NCBI GenBank assembly: GCA_030065125.1
Contig: JASJDM010000004.1
Location: 1 to 64,000 of the forward strand
Source of the DNA: Lysobacterales bacterium
Lineage (GTDB): Bacteria > Pseudomonadota > Gammaproteobacteria > Xanthomonadales > SZUA-38
Length of the DNA stretch: 64,000 nt
Direction: 5' to 3'
Numbering within the stretch: position 1 is the first letter of the stretch; each line of letters starts with the position of its first letter. Shown in pieces: positions 18,134-26,380 of the stretch. The translations under genes and the position numbers were made by a program. The notes beneath the pieces were generated by a model. It worked only from the letters and a program-made list of their open reading frames with translations. It was not told the origin of the DNA and searched no databases.

Positions 18134-19234
18134 ATGCGAATGCCAGCTCAGGTCTGGGCCTCTTTTTCAATCCTGCTTCTCGCCGGGTGCGTCATGCCCC
18201 CGGAGCGCAACCCTTCAGAGCCCCATTGGCTGGTAACCAGCAGCCACGAGGTGTTGTCCCTGTGGGGTCTCGAGCCCATCGAGCAGGGCACCCTTGGTAA
18301 AGATGACCTGGACGTGCGCGTCTGGAGCACCGGCTTTGCCACGCAGGGATTTATTCTGCGGCGGCGACAGGGTATGTGGGAGTTTTTCCACATTTCCAAT
18401 CAAGACAGTATCAACCGAACCTTTCGGGGCTACGCTGGGGCGCAGATATATCCAAACTGTGACGTGGACTGGCTGCTGGAGCAGCTCGAGCAGGAACGTG
18501 TGTTTGAATTGAGGCCGGTGGTCCGAAACAACCGAACGTGCGATGCCGTCACCAATGAATGCATGGATTTTGTCACTGTGGACGGAATGACCTTGATGGT
18601 TGAATCCCGCCGGGCCAACACGATCAACCGGGTCTGGTATGACAATCCTCCGGACCATCCGGGTCAGCTCGTCTCGGGAGATCCAGAAGACGAACAGCGA
18701 GCCTATCGAATTCTGAGGCTGGTCGACCAGGCGTTGGCGGGTCCCGAAATCGCCATGCTTCCCCATTCACGACCGGTAACGCCACCTCAGATTGTGCTGC
18801 TGCGTTATCTCGAAGAATACGTCTACGCGATCAAGGTGGTTAGTGCTGTCTACCAGGGTATTGGCGGAGAACTGGAAATCGAATCCAGGTTGTTCGAGCT
18901 GACAGGCGGCCTGAACGGAATCCAGTACGAGGACGTGGAGCTGGACGATCCCGAGACCCGAAAAATCACCTGGACGGGAGTCTTGCGCGACCTGGGTCTC
19001 GACGCCCCCCTGGTGCTTGACTACGATCAGGACGGTCGGCTGCGAGTCAGCCTGGAACCCAGGTCGCCGCATTCAGGGTTCGACTGGGAACTGGCCGTCA
19101 CCGACGCCAGTGAGTTTACCGACCTCACCTTTGAAGACTTCACCAACGGCTATGAAGCCGTCCCCCACGAATACACGCCGGACATTTGCCGCCGCGTCAG
19201 CCGATTGACCCCTGCAGCTCAGTCTGAAGACTGA
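18134..19234 (+). CDS. Predicted lipoprotein of unknown function
   Basis: A 366-residue protein with a lipoprotein signal (ILLLAGC, lipid cysteine at residue 19). I recognise no domain. The mature part contains WVEFFHISNQDS-like aromatic/polar stretches, a Cys pair (NCDVDW, NNRTCDAVTNEC), and an acidic C-terminal region. By eye its base composition is a little less GC-rich than its neighbours, a weak hint of separate origin. It begins 26 bases after the TlpA-like gene and overlaps the convergent ubiK by 16 bases. Confidence 0.7.
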   Translation: MRMPAQVWASFSILLLAGCVMPPERNPSEPHWLVTSSHEVLSLWGLEPIEQGTLGKDDLDVRVWSTGFATQGFILRRRQGMWEFFHISNQDSINRTFRGYAGAQIYPNCDVDWLLEQLEQERVFELRPVVRNNRTCDAVTNECMDFVTVDGMTLMVESRRANTINRVWYDNPPDHPGQLVSGDPEDEQRAYRILRLVDQALAGPEIAMLPHSRPVTPPQIVLLRYLEEYVYAIKVVSAVYQGIGGELEIESRLFELTGGLNGIQYEDVELDDPETRKITWTGVLRDLGLDAPLVLDYDQDGRLRVSLEPRSPHSGFDWELAVTDASEFTDLTFEDFTNGYEAVPHEYTPDICRRVSRLTPAAQSED

Positions 19235-19473
19235 TCCAGCTCGTCCAGCCGCGCCGTCAACGCCTCCAGCTTCTCCCGGGTCCGGGCCAGCACGGCTTTC
19301 TGGGCGTCAAACTCTTCCCGTGTGACCAGGTCCAGGCGGTCAAACCAGCCCTGGACCACGGCGCGCAGGTTGGATTTGAGGTCGTCGCTGGCGCTGCGCA
19401 GCGGCGTGGGCATGAGGTTGTTGAGCTGGTTGGCCAGTTCGTCGATTTTGTCGCCGTCGATCACCGGGGTCAT
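19219..19473 (-). CDS. ubiK: Ubiquinone biosynthesis accessory factor UbiK
   Basis: An 84-residue BMFP-family coiled-coil protein that assists the Ubi complex in aerobic ubiquinone synthesis, binding lipids with UbiJ. It starts MTPVIDGDKIDELANQLNNL and has the family segment VVQGWFDRLDLVTREEFDAQKAVLARTREKL, ending in a coiled coil. The start at 19473 is chosen because the frame upstream (to 19560) has no family content. It is divergent from amtB across a 286-base regulatory gap. Confidence 0.88.
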   Translation of the reverse strand: MTPVIDGDKIDELANQLNNLMPTPLRSASDDLKSNLRAVVQGWFDRLDLVTREEFDAQKAVLARTREKLEALTARLDELDQSSD

Positions 19474-19667
19474 TCCTGATTTGTTTGCTGGTCCCAGTTT
19501 AATCGTTTCCCCGGCCTGACTCCCGTTCGGATCGCGCCATGTCCGGGCAGTCTGCTGCATGGTTTTGGTGCAGCCTGCCCGGGCACCGGTCTCTTTTGGT
19601 GCGCGCCAAAGGTCCTCCGCGAACCCCTTGTGAATATAACCAATTGTTTTTATTTAAAAATTACTTT

Positions 19668-19683
19668 TGGCACGGCTCTTGAT
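19668..19683 (+). promoter_or_regulatory. Sigma-54-like promoter for amtB-glnK
   Basis: TGGCAC-N5-TTGAT matches the -24/-12 promoter class TGGCAC-N5-TTGCW at all positions except the C of the -12 element. An AT-rich stretch (19636-19664) just upstream fits an IHF-bendable region. Farther up, GCACC (19583) and GGTGC (19598) form an inverted pair like NtrC half-sites, although the 10-base spacer is longer than the usual five. Nitrogen-controlled amt-glnK transcription is the known theme for this class. Confidence 0.6.
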
Positions 19684-19759
19684 AGGCAATGCGCACAATT
19701 CGATCTATCGACCAATAGTGGAGTGCAACGATGAAATCTAATGTCCGAGGGAGGGTATC

Positions 19760-21019
<1,260 letters not shown>

Positions 21020-21034
21020 TCGGAGGACCTGAAG

Positions 21035-21373
21035 ATGAAAATGGTCATGGCTGTAATCAAGCCGTTCAAACTGGATGACGTCCGCGCCGCACTGTCCGAC
21101 GTGGGAGTGCAGGGCATTACCGTCACCGAGGTGCAGGGTTTCGGGCGCCAGAAAGGGCACACCGAGCTGTATCGAGGCGCCGAGTACGTCGTGGACTTTC
21201 TGCCGAAGATCAAACTGGAAATAGCGGTCACGGAAGACCGCGTCGAAGCCGTAGTGGAGGCCGTCAGCCAGGCGGCCAACACCAACAAGATCGGCGACGG
21301 CAAGATCTTCGTATACGGGCTCGACAACGTGGTTCGGATTCGAACCGGCGAGCGCGATTCCGAGGCTCTATAG
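21035..21373 (+). CDS. glnK: Nitrogen regulatory protein P-II (GlnK/GlnB)
   Basis: A 112-residue P-II signal protein that senses 2-oxoglutarate, ATP/ADP and glutamine state. The T-loop reads GHTELYRGAEY with the uridylylation site Tyr51, and the C-terminal signature is GDGKIFVYGLDNVVRIRTGE. Linkage to amtB supports GlnK rather than GlnB. A strong G+C hairpin (21387-21415) and a textbook terminator follow. Confidence 0.95.
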   Translation: MKMVMAVIKPFKLDDVRAALSDVGVQGITVTEVQGFGRQKGHTELYRGAEYVVDFLPKIKLEIAVTEDRVEAVVEAVSQAANTNKIGDGKIFVYGLDNVVRIRTGERDSEAL

Positions 21374-21386
21374 CGACTTGGGCTGT

Positions 21387-21511
21387 CCCGGGGTGGAACG
21401 GGGAACCGCCCCGGGGCAACCCAGGCGCCATTGAAGCCTCACTTTTCCCTCCTGGCGTTGACTATCGACGCCGTGCCTTGACCCGCCGGGATTTCCCGGC
21501 GGGTTTTTTTT
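21387..21511 (+). terminator. glnK terminator region
   Basis: Two hairpins follow glnK. The first (CCCGGGGTGG against CCGCCCCGGG, 21387-21415) has one G-T pair and no U-tract. The second is a perfect 9-bp stem, CCCGCCGGG ATTT CCCGGCGGG at 21482-21503, followed by eight T, a standard intrinsic terminator for the amtB-glnK transcript. Confidence 0.92.
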
Positions 21512-21634
21512 CTGCGATTCCCGGCTAGCCCATGAGTCATGCAGGGGTCTGCGGAACTCGCCGCGGTTCATCGAATCCAATTTATTAACAACCATAAGCG
21601 CTGGCGGCGCGTCTAAGGGAGATAGCGGATCGGT

Positions 21635-21779
21635 CAAGAATGCAATTCTTGTCGGGCCGCGTGCGGTACAGGAGGTACCGCCATTTTCGATGACAGAAAG
21701 TCATTGAAAATGGGAGCCAACGGGAAATCGCATTTTCCGTTGGCGTCGTTGAACAAACCATGGATGGTTTTTTCGACGA
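21635..21779. repeat. Intergenic hairpin cluster A (five stem-loops)
   Basis: In the 572-base gap between glnK and the TPR gene, five hairpins follow each other almost without spacer. They are CAAGAAT/ATTCTTG (21635-21651), GCGGTAC/GTACCGC (21663-21681), a 14-bp stem with one G-T pair (21681-21713), GCCAACGG/CCGTTGGC with inner AAAT/ATTT (21716-21744), and a 16-bp stem with one mismatch and one G-T pair (21746-21779). Two loop cores, GGGAAATCGCATTTTCC and CCATGGATGG, recur in cluster B on different arms. The rest of the gap (21512-21634 and 21780-21945) shows a weaker hairpin near 21786-21823 and no gene. Confidence 0.85.
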
Positions 21780-21945
21780 TTTACGCATGCCGACCAGCGC
21801 GCTTTTGCGGATCGGGTCGCATAAAATGGTTTCGCCAGGGCAATGCCGAGTAACTCTGGCGGCGGTCAAACGTCTGTTAGGCAGGACACGCGCTGATATT
21901 CAACCAATGAAACTATCAGGGCACTAGGGAGACAGGCAATCCGTT

Positions 21946-24183
21946 ATGGCGGGTGTTTTTACAAGTCTGGTGATGGAGATGCAGCGGCGGAAGGTCTTCC
22001 GGGTAACCGCTGCCTATGCCGTGGTGGCCTTCATCATCCTCCAGCTCGGGGAGATCACCTTCGATCCGCTGCAGCTGCCGGACTGGTCCCTGACCGCACT
22101 CATCGTGGCTGTGGTGCTGGGTTTCCCGCTGGTGGTGGCGCTGTCCTGGATCTTCGAACTCACTCCCGAAGGCATCCGGCGCGAGAAGGAATCGGCCCAC
22201 AGCCGGTCCGGACTCAGCTTTATCCTGCTGGCCTCGGTCATCCTGCTTGACGGCGCCCTGGGCTACTACCTCTACCGGGTGTACGCGCCGGGGGTCATGT
22301 CGGAGACGGAGCAGGAGTTTGCCCCCCTGGCCGCTACCGGGACCGCTCCTGCCGGCGCTGATGCGCGTCCGCCGGGCTCCATCGCGGTGCTGTCCTTCAC
22401 CGACCTGTCTCCCAGCCAGGACCAGAACTTTTTTGCCCAGGGTATCGCCGAGGAACTGCGCAGCGTGCTGGGCAAGGTGGAGGGCCTCAGGGTCACCGCC
22501 GATACCTCCTATTCGCTGCTGCAGGCTCAGAACCGCACCGTGATGGAACTGGGTCAGCTGCTGAACGTGGCCTGGATTCTCCAGGGCAGCGTGCGCCGTG
22601 ACGGCGACTCTGTCCGCGTGACGGCCCAGCTGGTCGATGCCACCGACGGTATCCAGAAGTGGGCCGAGCGCTTTGACGGTGAGGTGGTCAACACGCTGGA
22701 GATCCAGGACCAGATCGCATCTGAAATTGTGACCCAGATGCTGGGCAGCGCCGAAGGCCTGGTAGATGTCATGGACGACGGCTCCGATATCGCCAGCCTG
22801 GCCGCCTACGACACCTACGTGGAGGCCCGCTACCACTGGCGCAAACGCACCCCCCGGGACCTTGAGCGGGCCGTTGAGCTGTTCAAGCAGACCATCGGGC
22901 AGGACGCCGCTTACGCCAAAGCCTACGCCGGCCTGGCCAGCAGCTACCTGCTGCAGACCAGCTACGGCAACCTGTCGGTACCCGAAGCGGTGGTCCTGGC
23001 TGAACCTGAGATTTACACGGCGTTGAAACTGGACGGGCAGTCTTCCGACGCGTTCGCCTCGCTGGGTCTGATGAACTGGATGCTGGGGCGCAAGGTCCAG
23101 GCGGAAGACGCGTTTCGCAGGGCGCTGGAGTTTGATCCGGACAACCTGGACGCGGTGAACTGGCTGGGAGGGGTCATTGGCAGCCAGGGGCGGCTGGGCG
23201 AGGAGCGGCTGGTACTCAACCGCGCCCTGGAACTGAATGCGGCGGATCCCCTGGTCAACATCAATATTGCCGGCATCGACTTCAAGCGCGGCGACTATTC
23301 GGCCGGCATGGATCGGCTGGATCACCAGCTGACCATCTATCCGGATTCCACGCTGCTGCTGCGGGCCAAGGCTGGATGGAAGGCCGCTTATGGACAATAC
23401 GAGGAGGCCCACCAGCTGCTGAACCGGGCCTATAACCTGTCGCCCGAGGAGCCGGCAACCCTGGCCATGCTGGCCCACCTCTATCTGCACTGGGGTTCGC
23501 TGGACCAGGCCAAACCCCTGGTGGACGCGGCGCTGGCCATTGGCAGCAACAACGTCGAAGTGGACGAGGCCTATACCCGGTTCCTGCTGATGGCCGGACG
23601 TAACGACGAACTGAAGTCCCACCTGGGAGCACGGCTGGAGCGGCTGGGTCCCATCGTGGGATCCACCATGGAATCCCTGGCGCCGTATCACTGGCTTGGG
23701 CGCATCAGCCTGCAGGAGGGTGAGGCCGACCAGGCGGTTGAATATTTCGGTGCGGTGCTGCAGCGCGACGAAATCCTGGTGCCAGGCTATGCCGCCAATG
23801 CATTTACCTGGAGTGCCGCGGCCTACCAGAGCCAGGGAGATTCGGACATGTCGGCCACCCAGGTCAACCGCGCCCGGCAGATGGTGGAACGACTGAAGGT
23901 CCAGGGTGTACGGGATCCGGGGCTGACCTACCTGGAGGCTGCCATCTCCGCCCTCAGCGGCAACGCCGACGACGCGATCGGCAAGCTCGGCGCCGCGCTG
24001 GAATTCGGCTGGGGCAGCGCGTGGGAAGCCAGCAACGACGCACGCCTGGCGTCCCTCCAGGCCGAACCGCGATTCCAGGGTCTGGTGGATGGCCTGCGAC
24101 AGCGGTCCGCCACTCAGGTCAGCCGGGTCCTGGCGGCGGGCGGCGGAGAGATTGGCGCCTCTTACTCCTCCTACGCGCGCTGA
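21946..24183 (+). CDS. Membrane-anchored TPR protein with FlgO/TolB-N-like domain
   Basis: A 745-residue protein. The N-terminus (MEMQRRKVFRVTAAYAVVAFIILQLGE) and two or three membrane helices within about 110 residues resemble the membrane part of tetratricopeptide proteins related to adenylate-cyclase/CadC-like regulators. A periplasmic domain starting SIAVLSFTDLSPSQDQNFFAQGIAEEL matches the FlgO/TolB N-terminal type. TPR repeats fill the rest (for example AFASLGLMNWMLGRKVQAEDAFRRALEFDPDN). No DNA-binding or cyclase catalytic domain is seen. ATG at 21946 is used; 21973 is possible. The role is unknown, likely scaffolding or sensing. Confidence 0.78.
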   Translation: MAGVFTSLVMEMQRRKVFRVTAAYAVVAFIILQLGEITFDPLQLPDWSLTALIVAVVLGFPLVVALSWIFELTPEGIRREKESAHSRSGLSFILLASVILLDGALGYYLYRVYAPGVMSETEQEFAPLAATGTAPAGADARPPGSIAVLSFTDLSPSQDQNFFAQGIAEELRSVLGKVEGLRVTADTSYSLLQAQNRTVMELGQLLNVAWILQGSVRRDGDSVRVTAQLVDATDGIQKWAERFDGEVVNTLEIQDQIASEIVTQMLGSAEGLVDVMDDGSDIASLAAYDTYVEARYHWRKRTPRDLERAVELFKQTIGQDAAYAKAYAGLASSYLLQTSYGNLSVPEAVVLAEPEIYTALKLDGQSSDAFASLGLMNWMLGRKVQAEDAFRRALEFDPDNLDAVNWLGGVIGSQGRLGEERLVLNRALELNAADPLVNINIAGIDFKRGDYSAGMDRLDHQLTIYPDSTLLLRAKAGWKAAYGQYEEAHQLLNRAYNLSPEEPATLAMLAHLYLHWGSLDQAKPLVDAALAIGSNNVEVDEAYTRFLLMAGRNDELKSHLGARLERLGPIVGSTMESLAPYHWLGRISLQEGEADQAVEYFGAVLQRDEILVPGYAANAFTWSAAAYQSQGDSDMSATQVNRARQMVERLKVQGVRDPGLTYLEAAISALSGNADDAIGKLGAALEFGWGSAWEASNDARLASLQAEPRFQGLVDGLRQRSATQVSRVLAAGGGEIGASYSSYAR

Positions 24184-24280
24184 CCCGGTCAGGCCTGCCG
24201 GCGAATCTGGCGGATTGGTCACAAAAAGACCACTTCGGTCCTCTATACTCGACCAGCGCGAGTTGTCGGGAACAATCACC

Positions 24281-25537
24281 ATGAAATTGATCTATTCAGC
24301 AGCCCTGATTTGTCTGACCGGCATCACCCATGCTGGAGTGATCCCACCATTTGACCTGGAGCGCATCGCCACCGGTTTTTCCCAGCCCCTGGCCCTGCGC
24401 CACGCCGGAGACGGCAGTGGCCGGGTATTCGTGGTGGAGCAGGACGGTCGGGTTTACGTGGTTGATGCCACACACCGGGTACTGGAGACCCCGTTCCTCG
24501 ACCTGAGCGGTGAAACCGGTCTTAACCTGACCAACTCCAGCGGCGAGCAGGGCCTGCTGGGCCTGGCATTCCACCCCCAGTTCGCCAGCAACGGATTCTT
24601 CTATGTGAACTACTCCGACCGGACCGGCGGCGACACCGTGATTGCCCGCTATACAGTCGATTCCGGCAACCCCAACATGGCTGACCCGACATCCGGTGTG
24701 ATCCTGATCGAAATAGACCAGGATGCCGGTAACCACAACGGCGGGGACCTGCACTTCGGTCCGGATGGTTACCTGTATATCGGCATGGGTGACGGCGGTG
24801 GCGCGGGCGACCCCAGGGACCGCGCCCAGCAGCCGGATTCCCTGCTGGGCAAAATGCTGCGCCTGGACGTGGACAACCAGGGCACCAATGCCACGTTTGC
24901 CTGCGGACCCGCTGCCAACTATGGCATCCCGGACGACAACCCCTTTGACGGAGACGACGGCATTTGCGCCGAAACCTGGGCTTTCGGCCTGAGAAACCCG
25001 TACCGGTTCAGTTTTGACGCCAACACCGGCGACATGTTTATCGGCGACGTGGGCCAGGACCGGGTAGAGGAAATCGATTTCCAGCCGGCGGCTTCCGCCG
25101 GAGGCGAAAACTACGGCTGGGACTGCCGGGAAGGATCTACGGAATACGGGATATCAGGCGACCGCGACGCACCGTCACCCCTGTGCGACACCGTCGGTCC
25201 CCTGGTGGACCCCATCCTCGAGGTGACCCACACCGAGGACGGCTGTTCCATCACCGGCGGCTACCGCTACCGGGGCGGACTGGCCGCCGCCTCCGGTTTG
25301 TACTTCTTTGGTGACTTTTGCACCGGCCAGGTTTACGCCGGCGAGGAGTTGGGCGTCGACAACTGGAGCAACAACCCCGTCCCGGGGCCTTACCGGGACG
25401 AAAATGGAAACTCCGTGAGCTTCGGCGGCAGCCTGACCGGATTCGGCGAAGATGAGCAGAAGAACCTTTACATCATCAATCGCGGTGGCACGGTGTATCG
25501 ATTTGGGGAGCTGGTTTCGGCGGATGGATTTGAATAA
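24281..25537 (+). CDS. Exported PQQ-dependent sugar dehydrogenase-like protein (sorbosone/Asd family)
   Basis: A 418-residue secreted protein with signal peptide MKLIYSAALICLTGITHAG. The glucose/sorbosone dehydrogenase six-bladed propeller is shown by GFSQPLALRHAGDGSGRVFVVEQDGRV, GEQGLLGLAFHPQF, HNGGDLHFGPDGYLYIGMGDGG and ETWAFGLRNPYRFSFD. Family members oxidise aldoses with PQQ, but many homologues are untested. It ends in LVSADGFE, a tail like that of the small protein at 3602-3880. The start is the ATG at 24281; upstream codons overlap the TPR gene. Confidence 0.88.
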   Translation: MKLIYSAALICLTGITHAGVIPPFDLERIATGFSQPLALRHAGDGSGRVFVVEQDGRVYVVDATHRVLETPFLDLSGETGLNLTNSSGEQGLLGLAFHPQFASNGFFYVNYSDRTGGDTVIARYTVDSGNPNMADPTSGVILIEIDQDAGNHNGGDLHFGPDGYLYIGMGDGGGAGDPRDRAQQPDSLLGKMLRLDVDNQGTNATFACGPAANYGIPDDNPFDGDDGICAETWAFGLRNPYRFSFDANTGDMFIGDVGQDRVEEIDFQPAASAGGENYGWDCREGSTEYGISGDRDAPSPLCDTVGPLVDPILEVTHTEDGCSITGGYRYRGGLAAASGLYFFGDFCTGQVYAGEELGVDNWSNNPVPGPYRDENGNSVSFGGSLTGFGEDEQKNLYIINRGGTVYRFGELVSADGFE

Positions 25538-25545
25538 AGCTTGAT

Positions 25546-25824
25546 CCCCAAGCCTGCCACTTCCATGTGCAGCTTGGGGTGGTGATTGGAAAATGCGATT
25601 TCCCAATCACCCACGGCCTTCGGCCGTTGGCACATCCCTGTGCCAAAGCATATCCGCAAGACGGGACATCCTGTCCCGCTCGCGGGCGCTACGCAAAAAC
25701 GCGGTTTTGCTTCGCTTGCGGCCGAAGGCCGAGAGGGAATCGGAAACAGCGTTTTTGATTCCCGGCCGCGAGCGGTCCATGGATGGACCGTCTTGCGGTT
25801 GAAAGAACGCTAGCGTTCTTTCAA
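25546..25824. repeat. Intergenic hairpin cluster B (about ten stem-loops)
   Basis: The convergent gap between the sugar-dehydrogenase gene and the SPOR gene is nearly all stem-loops: CCCCAAGC/GCTTGGGG (25546-25579), GGTGATTGG/CCAATCACC (25581-25611), ACGGCC/GGCCGT (25613-25627), TTGGCACA/TGTGCCAA (25627-25646), CGGGACA/TGTCCCG (25662-25678), GCAAAA/TTTTGC (25693-25710), GGCC/GGCC (25720-25730), GGGAATC/GATTCCC (25735-25763), CGGTCCAT/ATGGACCG (25773-25790), and a perfect 12-bp-arm palindrome (25799-25824) that contains the SPOR gene's stop codon. Confidence 0.85.
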
Positions 25825-26376
25825 CACCAAAACTTGAAATCCCCCATCCTGCAGCCGCCGCTTCAGCGCGTCCATCTCCCGGACACTCTCGATGGGTCCC
25901 ACCCGCACCCGGTGCCAGGTGGCCTGGTTGACTTCGACGCTGGCCACCTGGGCAACGATGCCCAGGAACGCGAGCTCAGCCTTGGTGCGTTCCGCGTCGT
26001 CGGGATTGCGGAAGGATCCCACCTGCAGCACGTAGGGTCCCTCGCGCTCGGATTCCCGGCGCTGCACGCGCTGCTCGATTTCCTGGTCGGGGATGACCAC
26101 TTCCATCTCCGGCAGCACGGTATAGAAGTCGTAATCGGTTTCGGGGGATTCAGGCTGTGCCAGTTCGGCCAGCTCACCCTCGTCGCCCTGGGTTTCCACC
26201 CGGGGCTGGGGCAGGTCCCGGGGAGGCTGGGAGCGGAAGATGCCGGCGGTCATGAGGAAAACTGCCAGGGCACCGCCCATAGCCATCCCCAGCAGCATCC
26301 AGACCCAGCCGGGCACTGCACCCACGTCCTGGTCACGGACGGCCTGTCTGCCGGTTTTCCTGCGGGCGGCTGCCAT
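25810..26376 (-). CDS. SPOR domain protein
   Basis: A 188-residue inner-membrane protein with a cytoplasmic basic N-terminus and one helix (VWMLLGMAMGGALAVFLMTAG). A periplasmic acidic/proline linker leads to a C-terminal SPOR domain (about 110-188: YVLQVGSFRNPDDAERTKAELAFLGI and HRVRVGPIESVREMDALKRRL). SPOR domains bind denuded peptidoglycan at the division septum. It lies immediately downstream of argS, four bases after its stop, a typical FtsN-like neighbourhood. Its last four codons and stop form one arm and the centre of a 26-bp palindrome. Confidence 0.88.
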   Translation of the reverse strand: MAAARRKTGRQAVRDQDVGAVPGWVWMLLGMAMGGALAVFLMTAGIFRSQPPRDLPQPRVETQGDEGELAELAQPESPETDYDFYTVLPEMEVVIPDQEIEQRVQRRESEREGPYVLQVGSFRNPDDAERTKAELAFLGIVAQVASVEVNQATWHRVRVGPIESVREMDALKRRLQDGGFQVLVLKER

Positions 26377-26380
26377 CAGC

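Noticed and set aside
19583..19602. GCACC/GGTGC as a definite NtrC site.
   Set aside because: The half-sites are 10 bases apart rather than about 5, so the helical phase is wrong for a standard site; kept only as a remark.
21916..24282. A 788-codon open frame antisense to the TPR protein.
   Set aside because: It reads low-complexity Gly/Gln/His-rich protein typical of complementary-strand frames; the plus strand encodes clear membrane, FlgO-like and TPR segments.
25538..25809. A real gene in the short plus-strand frames over hairpin cluster B.
   Set aside because: Three overlapping frames of 60-75 codons exist in the same palindromic DNA, none with a ribosome-binding site or recognisable protein pattern.
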